Shown: positions 63,823 through 64,000 of the stretch, one piece after another | Layout: each line of letters starts with the position of its first letter | Numbering within the stretch: position 1 is the first letter of the stretch | Assembly (NCBI GenBank): GCA_035222895.1 | Contig: JAVYIG010002107.1 | Span: forward strand, 124,001 to 188,000 | Source: Strongylocentrotus droebachiensis | Taxonomy: Eukaryota > Echinodermata > Echinoidea > Camarodonta > Strongylocentrotidae | Length of the DNA: 64,000 nucleotides | Reading direction: 5' to 3' | Notes under the pieces: generated by a model | What the model saw: the letters and a program-made list of their open reading frames with translations, nothing else | What the model was told of the DNA's origin: nothing | The model's database searches: none | Position numbers and translations under genes: made by a program

Positions 63823-64000
63823 ATGAATGCTTTTCAACTAACAAATATCGCAGTCGCCTCCTGTGCCGGTGCAATCGGCATTCCGGGTAAAATTTTTATT
63901 GTATTCGTCTTCAGTCGGAGAAAAAATAAAAACCCAACTGATGTTGCGGTGATCGCCCTTGCCCTCCTCGACCTTTTTCTATGCTTGATTTTGATTGAAG
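63823..64000 (+). CDS. Rhodopsin-class GPCR 4 (plus strand, runs off right edge)
   Basis: The first 59 codons of another receptor copy: MNAFQLTNIAVASCAGAIGI, then PGKIFIVFVF, NPTDVAVIALALLDLFLC. The frame is open to the edge. It has Lys in place of the TM1 Asn (PGK instead of PGN at residue 23), an unusual change at the most conserved TM1 position. It is inverted relative to the other copies. Confidence 0.9.
   Translation, partial: MNAFQLTNIAVASCAGAIGIPGKIFIVFVFSRRKNKNPTDVAVIALALLDLFLCLILIE

Overview
This is an AT-rich nuclear window from a deuterostome animal, most likely a sea urchin. The host genes are intron-rich metazoan genes with GT-AG introns. Intergenic and intronic DNA is crowded with tRNA-derived SINEs, palindromic MITEs, LINE fragments and C/G homopolymers. 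The right end carries a cluster of near-identical intronless rhodopsin-class GPCR genes of the kind expanded in echinoids. Species cannot be fixed from sequence alone.

Left block (1-24,459, minus strand): the first 24 coding exons of ASCC3, the large two-cassette Ski2-like helicase of the ASC-1 complex. They give about 1,470 codons in one consistent frame, covering the N-terminal region, the complete first helicase cassette and first Sec63-like module, and the start of the second cassette up to its DEIH box. The remainder lies beyond the left edge. Many introns hold decayed or near-intact partial copies of the neighbouring exon, and one holds a 5'-truncated retrotransposon with a long open reverse transcriptase frame.

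Middle block (28,681-41,740, minus strand): the complete coding region of CDK8/CDK19, the Mediator kinase. It has 12 well supported coding exons plus one probable extra exon (31,525-31,620). All kinase hallmarks are present ([26 protein letters not shown]) and the C-terminal tail is Gln/His-rich. ASCC3 and CDK8 are head to tail, with about 4.2 kb between the ASCC3 start codon and the CDK8 poly(A) signal.

Right block (41.7-64 kb): gene-poor, repeat-rich DNA with a small GPCR family. Two intact 374-codon single-exon receptors lie on the minus strand (49,950-51,074 and 54,985-56,109). A truncated, frameshifted third copy (about 56,433-56,953) arose by a roughly 845-bp tandem duplication. A fourth copy starts on the plus strand at 63,823 and runs off the right edge. 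Their 5' flanks are duplicated with them, once without any receptor. Other items are a GC-rich nested foldback element (47.27-48.05 kb), an hAT-like nonautonomous element, a roughly 1-kb direct segmental duplication (58.1-59.05 / 61.6-62.6 kb) and a G-homopolymer-rich element.

No operon, CRISPR array, rRNA or convincing functional tRNA gene is present. ASCC3 and CDK8 are housekeeping genes with no direct shared pathway visible here. The most noteworthy material is the recurrent exon-fragment duplication inside ASCC3, a probable duplicated exon in the CDK8 tail, the GPCR duplication history, and several nonautonomous transposon families seen in multiple copies.
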